Assembly (NCBI GenBank): GCA_021772165.1 | Contig: JAJFMM010000002.1 | Coordinates: 1 to 19,138, forward strand | From: Chlamydiota bacterium | Lineage (GTDB): Bacteria; Chlamydiota; Chlamydiia; Chlamydiales; SM23-39 | Direction of reading: 5' to 3' | Length of the DNA: 19,138 bases | Made by a program: the position numbers and the translations under genes | The notes under the pieces: model-generated | What the model was told of the DNA's origin: nothing | Seen by the model: the letters and a program-made list of their open reading frames with translations, nothing else | Databases searched by the model: none | Shown here: piece after piece, positions 6,197-12,710 of the stretch | Numbering within the stretch: the stretch's first letter is position 1 | Layout of the letters: each line of letters begins with the position of its first letter

Positions 6197-7381
6197 ATGG
6201 AATCGACTTTTACTCATCGCTGGATCCGTAAGTTTAGAATATTGACTCTCTGTCTGATTTTCAGCGGGGCGTTGAATATCGGTGCTATTGCTGTGGTCAT
6301 TACTTTTTTGATCCAGGATCGAAACGATGCTCTCTCCTATCCCGTTCCCCGGATTGGCGGAACAAAAGGCTTTGACGAGACGACGAATCAGAAGCTGCTC
6401 GGGGCTTATGCTGAGCTCTCTTTCCGCGAGCTCGCGGCTCTTTTGACCAACATTGATTCTGTCGAAGAGGGCTATCGCAAGCGAGATTTGGCTCTCTCCG
6501 CGCTCGTTTCAAAGCATCATTTTCATCTTGAAAAAGCACTGGGAGAGATCCCGTCTCAGGTGAGGAATATAGAGGTGGAGGGAGGGTCCTATTCGATGTT
6601 CCCCGGTCTGAGCGATGATCAGTTCCAAGCTGTGATCCGTTTTGCCTATCTCGAAAAATGGCCGTTGACGGGTCAGGGGCTGTTTACGCACTTACAAAAG
6701 AGCCCGGTGCCTCGCGATTCTAGTCTCGAGCAGTCCTTTTTCCTGTCGAAGGAGTTTCATGATCTCAGCAAGCTGTTTCAAAAGTGTGATATCCAGCCTG
6801 TCGATCTAGTCGATATGGTCTGTGAAGGCTCTTGGCAGGTGTTGGAGGGCTTTGTGCTGGAGCAGTCGCAAATGCTCGATCTTTCAGAAGAGAGGCGTCG
6901 TCGCCTTCTTCTCCGCTACCTTGCTATACAATCTCCTACTGCAGCTCGTCTGCTGGTGCAAACTGATTTTTCCTTCGCCCTCAAGCGCCTTGATGACAAA
7001 GGAATTTTAGATCTTCTGCAATGTTCTATCGGCTCCGATTCAGCGCTTGTGCAGAAATTTTCCTTGGAGCTGCTCAAATCATCTCGCAGCGATACGATCT
7101 GGTATAAAAGTGCTGAGCTTCTCATGCGAGCTGCAGGAGAGGAGATGTTAGAGCCCTTTGATCGATCAGCGGCTTTAGCGCGCTTTGCTCCTGAAGCGAT
7201 TGCTGTTAAAAGGGTTGAAGCGCCGAGGATGCCGGTGGCGAAGAAGCAGCACACGGTACAAGATGGTGAAAATCTCTGGAAAATTGCTCGCCTCCATAAA
7301 GTGACCGTGAATCAGATCGTGGCTCTCAATGAACTGGAAAAAGAGACAATCCTTCCGGGTATGATACTCGAGATTCCTTAG
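6197..7381 (+). CDS. Membrane-anchored LysM-domain protein
   Basis: This 394-residue protein has a short basic cytosolic N-terminus, one membrane segment (about 14-38, LTLCLIFSGALNIGAIAVVI) and a long helical periplasmic region, and ends with a LysM domain (about 350-394: HTVQDGENLWKIARLHKVTVNQIVALNEL...ILPGMILEIP). LysM binds N-acetylglucosamine-containing polymers such as peptidoglycan, fitting a role in the thin septal peptidoglycan that chlamydiae make at division; that role is inferred. I recall an uncharacterised protein between pheT and yidD in Chlamydia and suspect this is its relative. The middle region matches no family I can name. The TAG stop at 7379-7381 lies inside the edge of repeat copy 2. 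No Shine-Dalgarno precedes the ATG. Confidence 0.8.
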   Translation: MESTFTHRWIRKFRILTLCLIFSGALNIGAIAVVITFLIQDRNDALSYPVPRIGGTKGFDETTNQKLLGAYAELSFRELAALLTNIDSVEEGYRKRDLALSALVSKHHFHLEKALGEIPSQVRNIEVEGGSYSMFPGLSDDQFQAVIRFAYLEKWPLTGQGLFTHLQKSPVPRDSSLEQSFFLSKEFHDLSKLFQKCDIQPVDLVDMVCEGSWQVLEGFVLEQSQMLDLSEERRRRLLLRYLAIQSPTAARLLVQTDFSFALKRLDDKGILDLLQCSIGSDSALVQKFSLELLKSSRSDTIWYKSAELLMRAAGEEMLEPFDRSAALARFAPEAIAVKRVEAPRMPVAKKQHTVQDGENLWKIARLHKVTVNQIVALNELEKETILPGMILEIP

Positions 7382-7497
7382 GAAAACACTGGGCAATTCA
7401 TATTTTCAATCTCGAGGATCAAATCTACTGCGATCGAGTTTTCGCAACGATTTGCTCTACCGATCTTAAAAACAGCAATTACCCAGCGCTTCCTTAG
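7378..7497. repeat. Palindromic intergenic element, copy 2 (120 bp)
   Basis: It matches copy 3 (18782-18901) almost base for base at the same length, and matches copy 1 apart from that copy's internal 50-base block. The left arm GAAAACACTGGGCAATT and the right arm, read on the other strand, GGAAGCGCTGGGTAATT are imperfect inverted repeats that converge on a central CGATCGAGTTTTCG. TTAG is present at both edges. It fills the whole space between the convergent LysM and yidD genes and contains the stop codons of both. As a long hairpin in RNA from either side it could terminate or stabilise both transcripts. Confidence 0.88.
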
Positions 7498-7700
7498 GGA
7501 AGGTCTGAGCCGCCCCGATGGAACGGGTGGCACTTGCAAATGCGCCAGGTCGTTTTAAAAAGTCCTTTGAAAATTCCGTGTTTTTCAACTACTTCTACGG
7601 CATACTCAGAACAGGTCGGATAGAAACGGCAGCATTGTCCCAGGAAGGGGCTAATGGCCGCTTGATAGAGACGCAAAAGAAAAATTACAGCTTTTTTCAT
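7494..7700 (-). CDS. yidD: Membrane protein insertion efficiency factor YidD
   Basis: This is a 68-residue protein. YidD is a small membrane-associated protein that helps YidC insert inner-membrane proteins. The family signature is unmistakable: MKKAVIFLLRLYQAAISPFL, then CRFYPTCSEYAVEVVEKHG (an amphipathic/re-entrant segment with conserved Cys), and the end CHPFHRGGSDLP. I chose the ATG at 7700 because family members begin 'MKK..I.L.R.YQ'. An in-frame ATG at 7718 preceded by GGGGATTC is a possible alternative that adds six residues and would overlap the metallopeptidase start codon. The TAA stop (7494-7496) is in the right edge of repeat copy 2. Confidence 0.93.
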   Translation of the reverse strand: MKKAVIFLLRLYQAAISPFLGQCCRFYPTCSEYAVEVVEKHGIFKGLFKTTWRICKCHPFHRGGSDLP

Positions 7701-7716
7701 ATTTAAAGAGGATAAC

Positions 7717-9294
7717 ATGAATCCCCATCCATTCGTATCTTTTCTGCAGGAATTTGAACCTAAACTCGAAAAAAAGACCAATCAGCTCAATAAAGCTCTT
7801 TGGATCCTAGAGACAACGGGCTCTTCCGATGCAGCAGAGCTCAAAGCGGAGCTCGATGTCGAATGGAGGCTGCTTCATAACGATGCCGAGACCTATCGGC
7901 GCCTCTTGGAATGGGATAAAGACCCCTCTCTCAAAGACCCTCTTTTAAAACGGCAGCTCGATGTGCTGATCCGCGCATTTAAGGAGAATCAGATCCCCAA
8001 AGAGCTCGTCGAAGCCATGGCAGAAAAAGAGGCCGCCCTCGCTGAAACCTATGCGAATTTCCGTCCTCAATTGAGAGGAAAAGACCTTTCTGAAAACGAA
8101 CTGCGCGAACTGCTGAAAAATGAAGAAGATCCCGCCGTGCGTAAAGAGGCATGGGAGGCGTCCAAAGAGATTGGTACGATTCTCGCCCCGCAAATTCTAG
8201 CGCTCGTCGAGCTGCGTAATCAGGGTGCGCGCCATCTAGGCTATTTAGATTACTTCGAGATGCAGTTGGAGCTGCAAGAGGTCGATAGAGAGACTCTGCT
8301 CGCTCTTCTTGATGATCTGGGCAAGCGTTCCAATGAGGCTTATCGCAAAACCTTAGACAAGGTCATCGAAAAGCTCTGTGACCGTTTTCATGTGGAAAAG
8401 TCTGACTTTGGCCCGTGGGCGTGGAGCGATCCCTTTGCTCAAGAAGATCCTCTCGATACGCACCTTCTCGATCAGCTCGTCGAAGATGTCGATATTGTTG
8501 GCACTTGCAAAAAGTACTATCAGAATATGGGATTTGATGTGGGCTCGATTCTCGAGAAGAGCGATCTCTATGAGCGTCCCGGAAAAAATCAGCACGCCTT
8601 TTGTATGCACCTCGATAGAAGGGGCGACATCCGCACGCTGAACAACATTTCTCCCTCGATCAAATGGCTGGAGACGGTGTTGCATGAGCTAGGCCATGCG
8701 GTCTATGAAACAGGCTTTGATAAGGAACTTCCATGGCTCTTGTGCGAGCCGCCTCACATGATTCCGACCGAGGCGATGGCGCTCATCGCAGGAAGGCAAG
8801 CGTACCGTAAGGAGGCTCTGCCGGATCTCGTAGGTGAGGGGAAGGAGAAGCTGATTGCTCTGGCCGATGAGAGCCTCAAGCGCCGCCAGCTTATTTTCAG
8901 TCGCTGGGTGTTGACGATGACCAAGTTTGAAAGCGAGCTCTATCGCGACCCTACACAAGATCTCAATGCACTCTGGTGGAAGCTGGTCGAAGAGCATCAG
9001 ATGGTGCCGGCTCCTGCAAACCGAGAGGGCAAGGCCGATTGGGCGGCGAAGTACCATATCAGCCTGGCGCCCGTCTATTATTTTAGCTACCTGCTCGGAG
9101 AACTCTTTGCCTCGTCAATCCAGGAATCGGTCGAGAAAGAGACGAAGAGTAAAAATCTCAATAGCAAGGCTGCCGGCCGCCTTCTACAAGAGCGCCTCTT
9201 TGCTCCCGGCAATCGCTGGAGCTGGAGCGAGCTGATCCGCTTTACCTCAGGTGCAGAGTTAACGCCCGATGCCTGGCTACGCGAATTCGCATAA
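7717..9294 (+). CDS. Zinc metallopeptidase of the M3/M2-like group (clan MA)
   Basis: This 525-residue protein has no signal peptide and is presumably a cytosolic peptidase that trims or recycles oligopeptides. The zinc site is visible: HELGH at 323-327 (H323, H327 ligands, E324 the general base) and a third ligand, probably Glu352, in 'IPTEAMAL'. The N-terminal half is helical, as in M3 oligopeptidases. The C-terminal part, with 'ALWWKLVEEHQMVPAP...WAAKYHISLAPVYYFSYLLGEL', resembles the substrate-binding helices of the M2 (ACE-type) and M3 families, so I leave the exact family open. GAGGA lies a few bases before the ATG. The ATG overlaps a possible yidD start on the opposite strand at CATG (7716-7719). 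The two tRNA genes follow on the same strand. Confidence 0.88.
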   Translation: MNPHPFVSFLQEFEPKLEKKTNQLNKALWILETTGSSDAAELKAELDVEWRLLHNDAETYRRLLEWDKDPSLKDPLLKRQLDVLIRAFKENQIPKELVEAMAEKEAALAETYANFRPQLRGKDLSENELRELLKNEEDPAVRKEAWEASKEIGTILAPQILALVELRNQGARHLGYLDYFEMQLELQEVDRETLLALLDDLGKRSNEAYRKTLDKVIEKLCDRFHVEKSDFGPWAWSDPFAQEDPLDTHLLDQLVEDVDIVGTCKKYYQNMGFDVGSILEKSDLYERPGKNQHAFCMHLDRRGDIRTLNNISPSIKWLETVLHELGHAVYETGFDKELPWLLCEPPHMIPTEAMALIAGRQAYRKEALPDLVGEGKEKLIALADESLKRRQLIFSRWVLTMTKFESELYRDPTQDLNALWWKLVEEHQMVPAPANREGKADWAAKYHISLAPVYYFSYLLGELFASSIQESVEKETKSKNLNSKAAGRLLQERLFAPGNRWSWSELIRFTSGAELTPDAWLREFA

Positions 9295-9307
9295 AAATTT
9301 ATTTGGC

Positions 9308-9337
9308 TTGTCGCAAAGTCGCGTCTTCACTTATATT
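9308..9337 (+). promoter_or_regulatory. Candidate promoter for tRNA-Leu (and tRNA-Arg)
   Basis: TTGTCG (9308-9313, four of six), an 18-base spacer and TATATT (9332-9337, five of six) lie 17 bases before the mature tRNA-Leu 5' end. This is a typical distance for a tRNA precursor with a short leader. Confidence 0.5.
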
Positions 9338-9354
9338 TTCAGTTCCTTTTCTTT

Positions 9355-9438
9355 GCGGAAGTGGCGGAATTGGCAGACGCACTACCTTGAGGTGGTAGCG
9401 GGTGAAAACTTGTGGGGGTTCGAATCCCCCCTTTCGCA
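9355..9438 (+). tRNA. tRNA-Leu (anticodon GAG)
   Basis: The acceptor GCGGAAG (9355-9361) pairs with CTTTCGC (9431-9437) with one G-U; A9438 is the discriminator. The anticodon stem CTACC/GGTAG encloses TTGAGGT, giving anticodon GAG. A long variable arm (gcgggtgaaaacttgtg) is typical of class II tRNA-Leu, and the T arm has GGTTCGAATCC. The CCA end is not encoded. Confidence 0.95.
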
Positions 9439-9464
9439 TTTTATGACACACAAATCCAAGTCTT

Positions 9465-9537
9465 GCACCGGTAGCTCAATGGATAGAGCACTTGGCTTCG
9501 GACCAAGGGGTTAGGGGTTCGAATCCCTTTCGGTGCA
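9465..9537 (+). tRNA. tRNA-Arg (anticodon TCG)
   Basis: The acceptor GCACCGG (9465-9471) pairs with TCGGTGC (9530-9536) with one G-U; A9537 is the discriminator. The anticodon stem CTTGG/CCAAG holds loop CTTCGGA, anticodon TCG, which reads CGA-type Arg codons. The T arm contains GGTTCGAATCC. It lies 26 bases after tRNA-Leu, probably in one transcript. Its 3' part (9511-9537) overlaps the end of the EamA transporter gene on the other strand. CCA is not encoded. Confidence 0.95.
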
Positions 9538-10410
9538 CATTTCCTCTTCTGTATCTTTTTTCGCTAATTTTTGAAGAATTACTCCTCCTCCTATCACCAC
9601 TAAAGAGATCCCTATGCAATTTTGTATAGTGGGAATTCTTTGGTAGAGAAGGGCGTCGATCAGCACAGCCATAAGAATGAAGATATAACTAAAAGGTGCT
9701 GATAGCGAAGGGCATGCCTTTCGAAGGGAAAGTGTGTAGGAGACTTGAGCCAGAGAAAAGAGAGCTCCAATCGAGGCGAAGATCGGCCATATCGATGCCG
9801 GCACCGATCCGAAATAGCTGAGCGCAAAGGGAAAAGAAGCAAGGCTTGCCGTCAAAAGATAGTAGAACATGACCCGAAGGTAGAACTCATTGGCAAGGGC
9901 TCTGATCAGAAACATCACCATCGCTGTGCCCAGCCCGCCGAGTAGCCCAATGAGGGTGTGTCCATTAAAACTTTGGGTTTGTGGTGGGAAGATAATCAGG
10001 ATGCCGGAAAATCCCAACAGCAGTGAGAGCCAAACTTGCCAGGGGCTCTTGCGCTTCCAGAGGGCAAGGAGGATCAGTGGAGTAAAAAGAGGGGCTGTGC
10101 AGCTGAGAACCGTGCAGTTGGTGAGAGGAAGGCGCCCGAGGCAATGAAAGAAACAGTAAAATGAAGCCGTGCCACCAACACATCGCCAAAAAAGAACGTG
10201 CGGCAGTTTGGGTTTAAAAGCGCCTAGCCCTTGTTTCATTAGAAACGGGGTGATGATCAGAAGTGCAACAAAATTTTGGAAAAAGAAAGCAACTATCGGT
10301 GGTGTATATTGGTAGGTGTGCTTGGCAAGAGTACTAATGATCGCATAAATCGACCAGGTGGTAGCCATCAGAGCGATGCCTAAATAGGTGGAGCGTCTAG
10401 TAGATTCCAT
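9511..10410 (-). CDS. EamA/DMT-family transporter
   Basis: This 299-residue integral membrane protein has about ten hydrophobic segments arranged as two EamA repeats, the second beginning near 'LIGLLGGLGTAMVMFLIRALANEF'. The family exports or imports small metabolites; chlamydiae and rickettsiae use members to import S-adenosylmethionine, one possibility here, but the substrate cannot be read from sequence. The last residues, CTERDSNP, are encoded by the antisense of tRNA-Arg, which also supplies the TAA stop (9511-9513), so the natural C-terminus is set by the tRNA gene. The ATG is eight bases after the Nudix gene stop, indicating an operon. No ribosome site is obvious, so coupling to the upstream gene is likely. 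Confidence 0.88.
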   Translation of the reverse strand: MESTRRSTYLGIALMATTWSIYAIISTLAKHTYQYTPPIVAFFFQNFVALLIITPFLMKQGLGAFKPKLPHVLFWRCVGGTASFYCFFHCLGRLPLTNCTVLSCTAPLFTPLILLALWKRKSPWQVWLSLLLGFSGILIIFPPQTQSFNGHTLIGLLGGLGTAMVMFLIRALANEFYLRVMFYYLLTASLASFPFALSYFGSVPASIWPIFASIGALFSLAQVSYTLSLRKACPSLSAPFSYIFILMAVLIDALLYQRIPTIQNCIGISLVVIGGGVILQKLAKKDTEEEMCTERDSNP

Positions 10411-10418
10411 TTAAAACT

Positions 10419-10904
10419 TTATTTAAAGGTGGGAGATGAATATAGAGTATAACTCTCAAGTCTCGTTTTATTCAATATCAGTTTAAGTAATTTCAAAGTA
10501 TCTTCGAAAAGATCGAGGGATAGAGCTTCTTCCAAAGAAAACCAGCTGAACTCTTTGGCACTCTTGCTAAGATCAAGCAATTTTTTTGGCTTCGCAAGAA
10601 AGATGGAATCGATGTGCTGGTGCGCCGGGGTCTCTCCGAAAGCGGGAATCTCTTCGAGAAGACAGAGAAAGGGTCTTTCAATACTGCAGGCATTCGGAGC
10701 CTGGACCCAGAGATGCTCTTCGGTAAGAAAGTCAATTTCCAGGCCTGTTTCTTCCAAAACTTCTCGACGTGCGGCTTCCGGCGGAGTCTCGTTGGCCTCG
10801 AGATGACCTCCGGGAGGCAGCCACTTGCCCAGCTTGCGATGGTGGTGAAGCAGCACCTTGTTGTCCTGAAAAAGATAAGCCGTAGCTGTAAATTGACGAA
10901 GCAT
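10419..10904 (-). CDS. Nudix hydrolase
   Basis: This 161-residue protein carries a complete Nudix box at 33-55: G33, five residues, E39, seven residues, then REVLEETGL (R47, E48, E51, E52, G54). Such enzymes cleave nucleoside diphosphates linked to another group, often as housecleaning pyrophosphatases. The segment 'LHHHRKLGKWLPPGGHLE' is typical of small MutT-like members. The substrate is unknown. It is the middle gene of the recO-Nudix-EamA cluster, with 18 bases between the recO stop and this start. There is no purine ribosome site before the ATG (upstream reads ATCCTCCTTCCT), so translation may depend on coupling. Confidence 0.9.
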   Translation of the reverse strand: MLRQFTATAYLFQDNKVLLHHHRKLGKWLPPGGHLEANETPPEAARREVLEETGLEIDFLTEEHLWVQAPNACSIERPFLCLLEEIPAFGETPAHQHIDSIFLAKPKKLLDLSKSAKEFSWFSLEEALSLDLFEDTLKLLKLILNKTRLESYTLYSSPTFK

Positions 10905-10922
10905 AGGAAGGAGGATAAATGT

Positions 10923-11582
10923 TCAGTGAATTCTTTCACAAAAAAGATCGGCGGTTTTGCGAAGAAAAGAGGGTGTTAAGAGAAGTGGGCTGAGTTCAGA
11001 AAAGCGGCGTGCAAGTCCAAGAGTGAGGAGCTGCTGCCACTCTTCTGGGTTGAAGCTCTGGTTTTTCGGAGCGTCCGCATGCTTTCTGCAGACACTTTCT
11101 CCGGCGGAGAGGCTCGAAGCAAAGGCCTCGCAGCGCATGCAGTGGGTCTGTAGGTGCAGCAGCCCTTCGAACTGGAGGAGCTTGAGGCGAAAGCTCTGAG
11201 CGACTGCGTGAGGATGGTTGGCAAGATGCGTGAAGCTGGCCAGAAGCAGCTCATAGAGCATCGCCGCCGCTTTGTGCGACAGTTGCGAGCGGAGCAGATC
11301 ACTTGCCATCGAACTGGCTGCCTGAATAGTTTCGTAGCTCTCTTTCAAATGCAGCAGAGGATCGAGCAAAGATCCCTCTTTTAAGGTGTGCAGATCTTTG
11401 GCAGATTTTCTAAAAAGCCATTCCGCTTTGCAAAAAGGCGTTGCAAATGGAACTTTTTTTGAGCTCGCAATTAGGGAGATGAGGCCCATCTCTTTTGTAA
11501 AGACTTTAAGAATGCGTCGGTTTTCTAGATAGGGAATCGCCTGCAGTAAAATTCCCTCGCTCTGGTCCCAGTGTTCGCTCAT
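10923..11582 (-). CDS. recO: DNA repair protein RecO
   Basis: This 219-residue protein is close to the usual length for RecO. RecO loads RecA onto SSB-coated single-stranded DNA in gap repair. The N-terminal OB fold is visible in 'SEGILLQAIPYLENRRILKVFTKEMGLISLIASSKK', and the C-terminal part holds the zinc-type cysteines 'HCMRCEAF...GESVCRKH'. Divergence is moderate, as usual for this family. AAGGGA sits five bases before the ATG. It heads the leftward cluster with the Nudix and EamA genes and diverges from hpf across a 68-base gap. Confidence 0.88.
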   Translation of the reverse strand: MSEHWDQSEGILLQAIPYLENRRILKVFTKEMGLISLIASSKKVPFATPFCKAEWLFRKSAKDLHTLKEGSLLDPLLHLKESYETIQAASSMASDLLRSQLSHKAAAMLYELLLASFTHLANHPHAVAQSFRLKLLQFEGLLHLQTHCMRCEAFASSLSAGESVCRKHADAPKNQSFNPEEWQQLLTLGLARRFSELSPLLLTPSFLRKTADLFCERIH

Positions 11583-11650
11583 AAAAATCCCTTGGATTTC
11601 AGAAACTATCCATGTTACATTGACAAAGCAAATTCAGAGATAGGGAAATC

Positions 11651-12274
11651 ATGGCAAGGCCTGCAAAGTCTGACATCCAAGGTTATAATGTTTCGATCGT
11701 CGGTAAGAATATCGAAGTGACTGACGCGATATGGAATTACGTTTTCGAAAAGCTCGGAAAGATTGAACATTTTTCCGATAAAATCATCGATATCGTCGTG
11801 ACCCTCTATTCACAGAAACTCGAGTATTCATGCTCGATGCTGATGAATTTTGAGCATTTCCACATCAAAGTCAATGGAGATACTGATAATCTCTATTCTG
11901 CGATCGATAAAGCATCTGATCGCACCATCAAACTGGTTCGTCGCTACAAGACAAAGCTGCAGTCGACTCGCGCTAAGAATCTCTCGACTGTCGATATTCA
12001 CGTCAATGTGATCAAGCCGCTTGAAGACAATCTGGCTGCGATCAACGACGAGATTTTGGCTGAAAACGCGCATGAAGAAGAAGATCGCTACAAGCTCCAT
12101 GAAATTGTTGCCAAGGAAACCGTTGCTTTCAAAACGCTTACCGAAGGTGAGGCTGTTATGAAGATGGAACTGTCTGATGAGCCTTTTCTTCTCTACCGTT
12201 CGGAAGAAGATCATAAGACCAAGGTGATCTATCGCCGTGAGGATAACAATTACAACCTCATCCAAATTCCTTAG
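11651..12274 (+). CDS. hpf: Long-form ribosome hibernation promoting factor
   Basis: This 207-residue protein has an N-terminal RaiA/YfiA domain (about 10-115, beta-alpha-beta-beta-beta-alpha: YNVSIVGKNIEVTDAIWNYV through TIKLVRRYKTKL), which binds the 30S decoding region. The C-terminal dimerisation domain (about 148-205, EIVAKETVAFKTLTEGEAVMKMEL...LYRSEEDHKTKVIYRREDNNYNLIQIP) pairs two ribosomes into 100S particles. Long HPF silences ribosomes in dormancy, which in chlamydiae would suit elementary bodies. AGGG lies six bases upstream of the ATG. A TTGACA at 11620-11625 lacks a matching -10, so no promoter is assigned. The end overlaps the next gene by 38 bases, so the two are probably coupled. 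Confidence 0.93.
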   Translation: MARPAKSDIQGYNVSIVGKNIEVTDAIWNYVFEKLGKIEHFSDKIIDIVVTLYSQKLEYSCSMLMNFEHFHIKVNGDTDNLYSAIDKASDRTIKLVRRYKTKLQSTRAKNLSTVDIHVNVIKPLEDNLAAINDEILAENAHEEEDRYKLHEIVAKETVAFKTLTEGEAVMKMELSDEPFLLYRSEEDHKTKVIYRREDNNYNLIQIP

Positions 12275-12710
12275 AGAAGATCTGGCATTCCCTGATGTTT
12301 ACGATCCGGTTCGTCGCCGTCTAGTGGCTGCGACGCCGGAAGAAAAAATCCGTCAAAAGCTGCTTCACAGGATGCTCAATGATCTGGGCTATCCGAAAGG
12401 TCTCATTGCCGTTGAAATGAGCCTTGGAAAACAGAAGCGCCGCGCGGATATCGTCTGCTATCGCTGCGAAGGGGAGTTGCAGCCACTCCTGATTGTCGAA
12501 TGTAAAGCTTTAGAAATTTCCCTAGAGACGCAAGAACAAGCCTTCGGCTACAATACCGCTCTCGGTGCTCCCTTCGTCTGTTTGGCGGGAAGTAAAGAGA
12601 TTGTAACCCTTTGGTCGGATGGTAAAAACATTGTCAGAGTCCCCTTTCTTCCCTACTATCGAGAGCTCGTGCGATGTGCTGTGCATTCTCGGTGCACAAA
12701 AGCTAGATGA
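12237..12710 (+). CDS. HsdR N-terminal-domain (PD-(D/E)xK fold) protein
   Basis: This 157-residue protein matches the stand-alone 'type I restriction enzyme R protein N-terminal domain' family. The nuclease-fold residues are present: E60 in IAVEMSLGKQKRRAD, D71, and E88-x-K90 in LIVECKA. The stretch 'YDPVRRRLVAATPEEKIRQKLLHRML...GYPKGLIAVE' is the family's conserved front. No HsdM, HsdS or helicase domain is nearby, so this is not a restriction system; a DNA-end-processing role is possible but unknown. The start is uncertain: GTG at 12237, inside hpf, is the only canonical codon in frame ahead of the conserved part, and its ribosome site is weak. The 3' end overlaps the next gene by up to 92 bases. 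Confidence 0.75.
   Translation: MRITITTSSKFLREDLAFPDVYDPVRRRLVAATPEEKIRQKLLHRMLNDLGYPKGLIAVEMSLGKQKRRADIVCYRCEGELQPLLIVECKALEISLETQEQAFGYNTALGAPFVCLAGSKEIVTLWSDGKNIVRVPFLPYYRELVRCAVHSRCTKAR

Noticed and set aside
9269..9514. Open reading frame running across both tRNA genes
   Set aside because: It is made of metallopeptidase tail and tRNA sequence; the tRNA folds fully explain the region.
11620..11648. TTGACA upstream of hpf as a sigma-70 promoter
   Set aside because: The -35 is perfect, but no -10-like hexamer lies 15-19 bases downstream (17 bases gives GGGAAA).
12237..12710. A type I restriction system
   Set aside because: Only the small HsdR N-terminal-like domain is present; no helicase, methylase or specificity subunit is in the window.
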